Source: Rhizobium terrae (GTDB taxonomy: Bacteria; Pseudomonadota; Alphaproteobacteria; Rhizobiales; Rhizobiaceae). From it: DNA of 64,000 nt. Below the pieces are notes generated by a model. It searched no databases. It worked only from the letters and a program-made list of their open reading frames with translations, and was not told where the DNA came from. The stretch's first letter is position 1. The number at the start of each line of letters is the position of its first letter. Shown piece after piece: positions 61,032-64,000 of the stretch. Location of the stretch: contig NZ_QJKM01000020.1 in assembly GCF_003425685.1 (NCBI RefSeq), positions 1 to 64,000 on the forward strand, given 5' to 3'. The translations under genes were made by a program, and so were the position numbers.

Positions 61032-62315
61032 ATGCTCGATATCAAGTGGATCCGTGAAAACGAAGGGGCTCTCGATGCCGCGCTGAAGAAGCGCGGTGCC
61101 GACCCCATGGCGGCAACCCTGCTGGCGCTGGACGACAAGCGCCGCGCTGTCATCCAGACGCTTCAGGACATGCAGTCCCGCCGCAATGCCGCCTCCAAGG
61201 AGATCGGCGCGGCGATGGCCCAGAAGAACACCGAGCTCGCCGAAAAGCTGAAGGCTGAGGTTGCGTCCATCAAGGACACGATGCCGGTGGCCGAGCAGGA
61301 AGAGCGGGAGGCTGTTTCGGCCCTCGAAGACGCTCTGGCGCGCATCCCCAACATTCCGCTCGACGACGTGCCGGTCGGCAAGGACGAGCACGACAACGTC
61401 GTCAAGCATGTCGTCGGCGAAAAGCCGCGCTGGAACCATGCGGCACGTGAGCATTACGAGATCGGCGAAGCGCTGGGCTATATGGATTTCGAGCGCGCTG
61501 CCAAGCTTTCCGGCGCCCGTTTCACGGTCCTGACCGGCCAGCTTGCAAAGCTCGAACGCGCCCTTGGGCAGTTCATGATCGACATGCACACGACTGAGCA
61601 CGGTTATACGGAAGTCTCCTCGCCGCTGATGGTGAAGGGCGAGGCGATGTATGGTACCGGCCAGCTACCGAAGTTCGAAGAGGATCTCTTCAAGACGACC
61701 GACGGACGCTACCTGATCCCCACTGCGGAAGTGACGCTCACCAATCTGGTATCCGGCGAAACGCTGGAACAGGAAAAGCTGCCGCTGCGCTTTACCGCGC
61801 TCACTCCTTCGTTCCGTTCGGAAGCGGGTTCGGCCGGTCGCGATACACGCGGCATGCTGCGCCAGCACCAGTTCTGGAAATGCGAACTCGTCTCGGTCAC
61901 CGACCAGGAATCGTCGATTGCCGAGCACGAGCGGATGACGGAATGCGCCGAGAACGTGCTGAAGCGTCTCGGTCTGCATTTCCGCACCATGACCCTCTGC
62001 ACCGGCGACATGGGCTTCGGTTCGCGCAAGACCTACGATATCGAGGTCTGGCTGCCGGGTCAGGATACCTATCGCGAAATCTCGTCCTGCTCGGTCTGCG
62101 GCGATTTCCAGGCGCGGCGCATGAACGCGCGTTATCGCGCGAAGGACGACAAGAACCTGAAATTCGTCCATACGCTGAACGGTTCGGGAGTCGCGGTCGG
62201 CCGTTGCCTGATCGCCGTCATGGAAAACTACCTGAATGAGGACGGTTCGGTCACAATTCCGGACGTTCTCCTGCCGTATATGGGTGGCCTCAAGAAGATC
62301 GAACGAGCCGCCTGA
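61032..62315 (+). CDS. serS: Serine--tRNA ligase
   Basis: 427 aa class II synthetase. The N-terminal coiled-coil arm binds the long variable arm of tRNA-Ser; motif 2 is seen in FRSEAGSAGRDTRGMLRQHQF and motif 3 in SGVAVGRCLIAVMENY. Start and length are standard. The stop overlaps the surE start by one base (TGATG). Confidence 0.98.
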   Translation: MLDIKWIRENEGALDAALKKRGADPMAATLLALDDKRRAVIQTLQDMQSRRNAASKEIGAAMAQKNTELAEKLKAEVASIKDTMPVAEQEEREAVSALEDALARIPNIPLDDVPVGKDEHDNVVKHVVGEKPRWNHAAREHYEIGEALGYMDFERAAKLSGARFTVLTGQLAKLERALGQFMIDMHTTEHGYTEVSSPLMVKGEAMYGTGQLPKFEEDLFKTTDGRYLIPTAEVTLTNLVSGETLEQEKLPLRFTALTPSFRSEAGSAGRDTRGMLRQHQFWKCELVSVTDQESSIAEHERMTECAENVLKRLGLHFRTMTLCTGDMGFGSRKTYDIEVWLPGQDTYREISSCSVCGDFQARRMNARYRAKDDKNLKFVHTLNGSGVAVGRCLIAVMENYLNEDGSVTIPDVLLPYMGGLKKIERAA

Positions 62316-63085
62316 TGCGTATTCTGCTCACTAACGACGACGGCATCCATGCGGAGGGCCTCGCGGCGCTCGAACGCGTTGCAAGGGTGCTTTCGGACGA
62401 TGTCTGGATCGTCGCGCCGGAGACCGACCAGAGCGGGCTCGCCCACTCGCTGACGCTGTCCGAGCCGCTGCGTCTGCGCAAGGTGGGCGAGAAGCACTTT
62501 GCGCTGCGTGGTACGCCGACCGATTGCGTCATCATGGGCATCCGCGAAATCCTGCCGGGAAAGCCGGATCTGGTGCTTTCCGGCGTCAACGACGGCGCCA
62601 ACATGGCCGATGACGTCACCTATTCCGGCACGATCGCCGGTGCGATCGAAGGCACGCTTCAAGGTGTGCGTTCCTTTGCGCTGAGCCAGGCGGTGCGCCG
62701 CGAGAACGGCCGGATCGCTCCTTGGGAAGTCGTCGAATCCTACGCGCCCGACCTCATCCGCAAGCTCATAGAGGTGGAATTGCCGGATGGCACCTTCCTC
62801 AACCTCAACTTCCCGAACTGCGAGCCGAAGGATGTCCGGGGTGTCGAGGTGACCTCGCAGGGCAAGCTCGATTTCGGCCTGACGATCGATGCACGGGAGG
62901 ACGGTCGCGGCAAACCCTATTACTGGCTCCGCTTCGGCGACCGGAAGGGCAACTTCCGCGATGGCACCGATATCCAGGCGCTGAAGGAGAATAAGATATC
63001 CGTCACGCCGCTCAAGCTGGACCTCACCGACTATTCGGTTCAGGATCGTGTCGCCAAGGCGTTAGGATTCGGAGCTGCCGATTGA
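62315..63085 (+). CDS. surE: 5'/3'-nucleotidase SurE
   Basis: 256 aa metal-dependent survival-protein phosphatase. The N-terminal MRILLTNDDGIHAEGL holds the metal-binding Asp-Asp pair; VAPETDQSGLAHSLT and SGVNDGANMADDVTYSGTIAGA follow, as in the family. It is coupled to serS and to pcm. Confidence 0.97.
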   Translation: MRILLTNDDGIHAEGLAALERVARVLSDDVWIVAPETDQSGLAHSLTLSEPLRLRKVGEKHFALRGTPTDCVIMGIREILPGKPDLVLSGVNDGANMADDVTYSGTIAGAIEGTLQGVRSFALSQAVRRENGRIAPWEVVESYAPDLIRKLIEVELPDGTFLNLNFPNCEPKDVRGVEVTSQGKLDFGLTIDAREDGRGKPYYWLRFGDRKGNFRDGTDIQALKENKISVTPLKLDLTDYSVQDRVAKALGFGAAD

Positions 63086-63735
63086 AATCGGGCATGGTCG
63101 AAAAAGAGGGTTTCGCAGCACTCGTGCTGCGGCTCCGGTCGGAGGGCATTTCCGACCTCGATCTTTTGACTGCCGTCGAGCAGACGCCCCGTTCGCAGTT
63201 CGTGCCGGCGCCGCTTGCCGATGAGGCTTATTCCAGCCGGACGATACCGATCGACTGCGGATCATTCATGGAAGGCGCCGATCTCGTCGTCCGGCTCCTG
63301 CATCGCCTGCAGGTCAAACCCGGGCACCGGGTGCTGGAAGTCGGCACGGGGAGCGGCTTCACCGCAGCCGTGATGGCGCGGACCGCCGAGCGGGTGCTGA
63401 CCGTCGAACGTTATCGCACTCTGGTCACCACAGCGCAGGCGCGCATCGACGCGCTCGGCCTGCGCAACGTCATCGTGCGCCAGGCCGACGGCAGCAACGG
63501 CATGCCGGGCGAGGGCACGTTCGACCGGATTTTCGTCACCGCAGCCTTCCCGTCATTGCCGCGATTCTATGCCGAGCAGCTCACCCATGGCGGCTCCATG
63601 GTCGCGCCGCTGATGGTGGACGAAGAGACTTGCATGATGGTTCGGCTTACCAAGACCGGCAGCCGATTCGAGCGTGAAGACCTGTTTCCCGCGCCCTATC
63701 TGCCCATCGTTCCCAATATCGCGGCGGCGCTCTGA
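63082..63735 (+). CDS. pcm: Protein-L-isoaspartate O-methyltransferase
   Basis: 217 aa classical Pcm, repairing isoaspartyl residues in damaged proteins. The start is TTG 63082, overlapping the surE stop, with GGAG 7 nt upstream; ATG 63094 is an alternative. Motif I is VLEVGTGSGFTAAVMAR; the N-terminal RSQFVPAPLADEAYSSRTIPI shows the substrate loop of true Pcm. It is the second PCMT-type gene of the window. The surE-pcm-nlpD order is conserved widely. Confidence 0.95.
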   Translation: MKSGMVEKEGFAALVLRLRSEGISDLDLLTAVEQTPRSQFVPAPLADEAYSSRTIPIDCGSFMEGADLVVRLLHRLQVKPGHRVLEVGTGSGFTAAVMARTAERVLTVERYRTLVTTAQARIDALGLRNVIVRQADGSNGMPGEGTFDRIFVTAAFPSLPRFYAEQLTHGGSMVAPLMVDEETCMMVRLTKTGSRFEREDLFPAPYLPIVPNIAAAL

Positions 63736-63883
63736 CGGTTTGTTCCAGGCGTTGCCGGGCGTTTGGCGCGTCATGGTTATCAATTTCCCAAAAATTTTCA
63801 TCGAAGGCATGCCCTTTAACCGGGCAGTAAGACTAACGCGTTTTAATCAGTCCTACGATGGTTGCGTATCTGTAGGTCGAGTC

Positions 63884-64000
63884 ATGCGTCATATGAGTTC
63901 TCCGAAATTCGGAAAGTCCGTTGTCAAGTTTGCTGTTGCGGCGCTTCTCGCCAGCGCGGCGACAGGGTGCAGCTCGGATGCGACACGCTTTTCCGGCCTT
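63884..64000 (+). CDS. NlpD-like lipoprotein, 5' end only
   Basis: The first 39 codons of a gene cut by the window edge. After a basic start (MRHMSSPKFGKSVVK) and a hydrophobic core (FAVAALLASAATG) comes Cys29 in a lipobox (AATGC), so the product is a lipoprotein. The position after surE-pcm suggests the M23-type NlpD/EnvC divisome factor; the catalytic part is not in the window. ATG 63893 is also possible. Confidence 0.65.
   Translation, partial: MRHMSSPKFGKSVVKFAVAALLASAATGCSSDATRFSGL

Overview
The window is high-GC alphaproteobacterial DNA, almost certainly from a Rhizobiaceae chromosome (Rhizobium/Agrobacterium/Sinorhizobium relatives). The evidence is an exoR-type Sel1-repeat regulator, a PopZ polar organiser next to valS, a DUF982 protein, an ExoD-family protein, and the orders nagZ-scpA-scpB-tatABC-serS-surE-pcm-nlpD and exoR/xthA/erpA/dgt/argS. 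Function and family calls come from reading translated sequence by eye; no search or alignment was run.

Layout. (1) 1-5374: the 3' part of a repeat-rich two-partner secretion exoprotein and its TpsB-type outer-membrane transporter. (2) About 5.6-25.8 kb: a large accessory catabolic block with two tripartite tricarboxylate transporter (TTT) membrane-subunit pairs, three TctC-type binding proteins, an SDR dehydrogenase, an aldehyde dehydrogenase, an HpcH/HpaI-type aldolase, a cupin, an IclR regulator, an amidohydrolase-like protein, a quinone oxidoreductase, two MaoC-type hydratases, an acyl-CoA synthetase and an MmgE/PrpD protein. (3) 26.0-33.1 kb: a DeoR regulator, a complete Dpp/Opp-type ABC importer and a glycerophosphodiester phosphodiesterase. 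(4) 33.2-36.9 kb: an MFS transporter and a TetR/methyltransferase/SDR cassette. (5) 37.1-40.7 kb: tRNA-Asn, tRNA-Cys and several small conserved genes. (6) 40.8-64.0 kb: core housekeeping genes, ending in the first codons of an NlpD-like lipoprotein.

The most notable observation is a short inverted repeat of the form TTCCG-N5-CGGAA, with degenerate forms. It recurs once in front of almost every transcription unit of the catabolic block: nine candidate sites, usually 70-140 bp before the start codon and always with a 5-bp spacer. The best copy lies in the divergent promoter of the IclR gene itself. This suggests one IclR-controlled regulon of about 18 genes for uptake and CoA-dependent breakdown of an unidentified organic acid. 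The enzymes would fit a route through alcohol/aldehyde oxidation, CoA activation, hydration, and aldol cleavage to a 2-oxo acid such as pyruvate, but the substrate cannot be read from the sequence.

Other points of interest are a perfect FNR/FixK-type box (TTGAT-N4-ATCAA) before the FadL-like gene, nested perfect inverted repeats before the DeoR gene, a Dpp-type importer joined to a phosphodiesterase, and no tolC between popZ and the pcm-like gene. Positions 1-36.9 kb lie on the 3' side of tRNA-Asn, where islands often insert, but I see no integrase, insertion sequence or CRISPR array.
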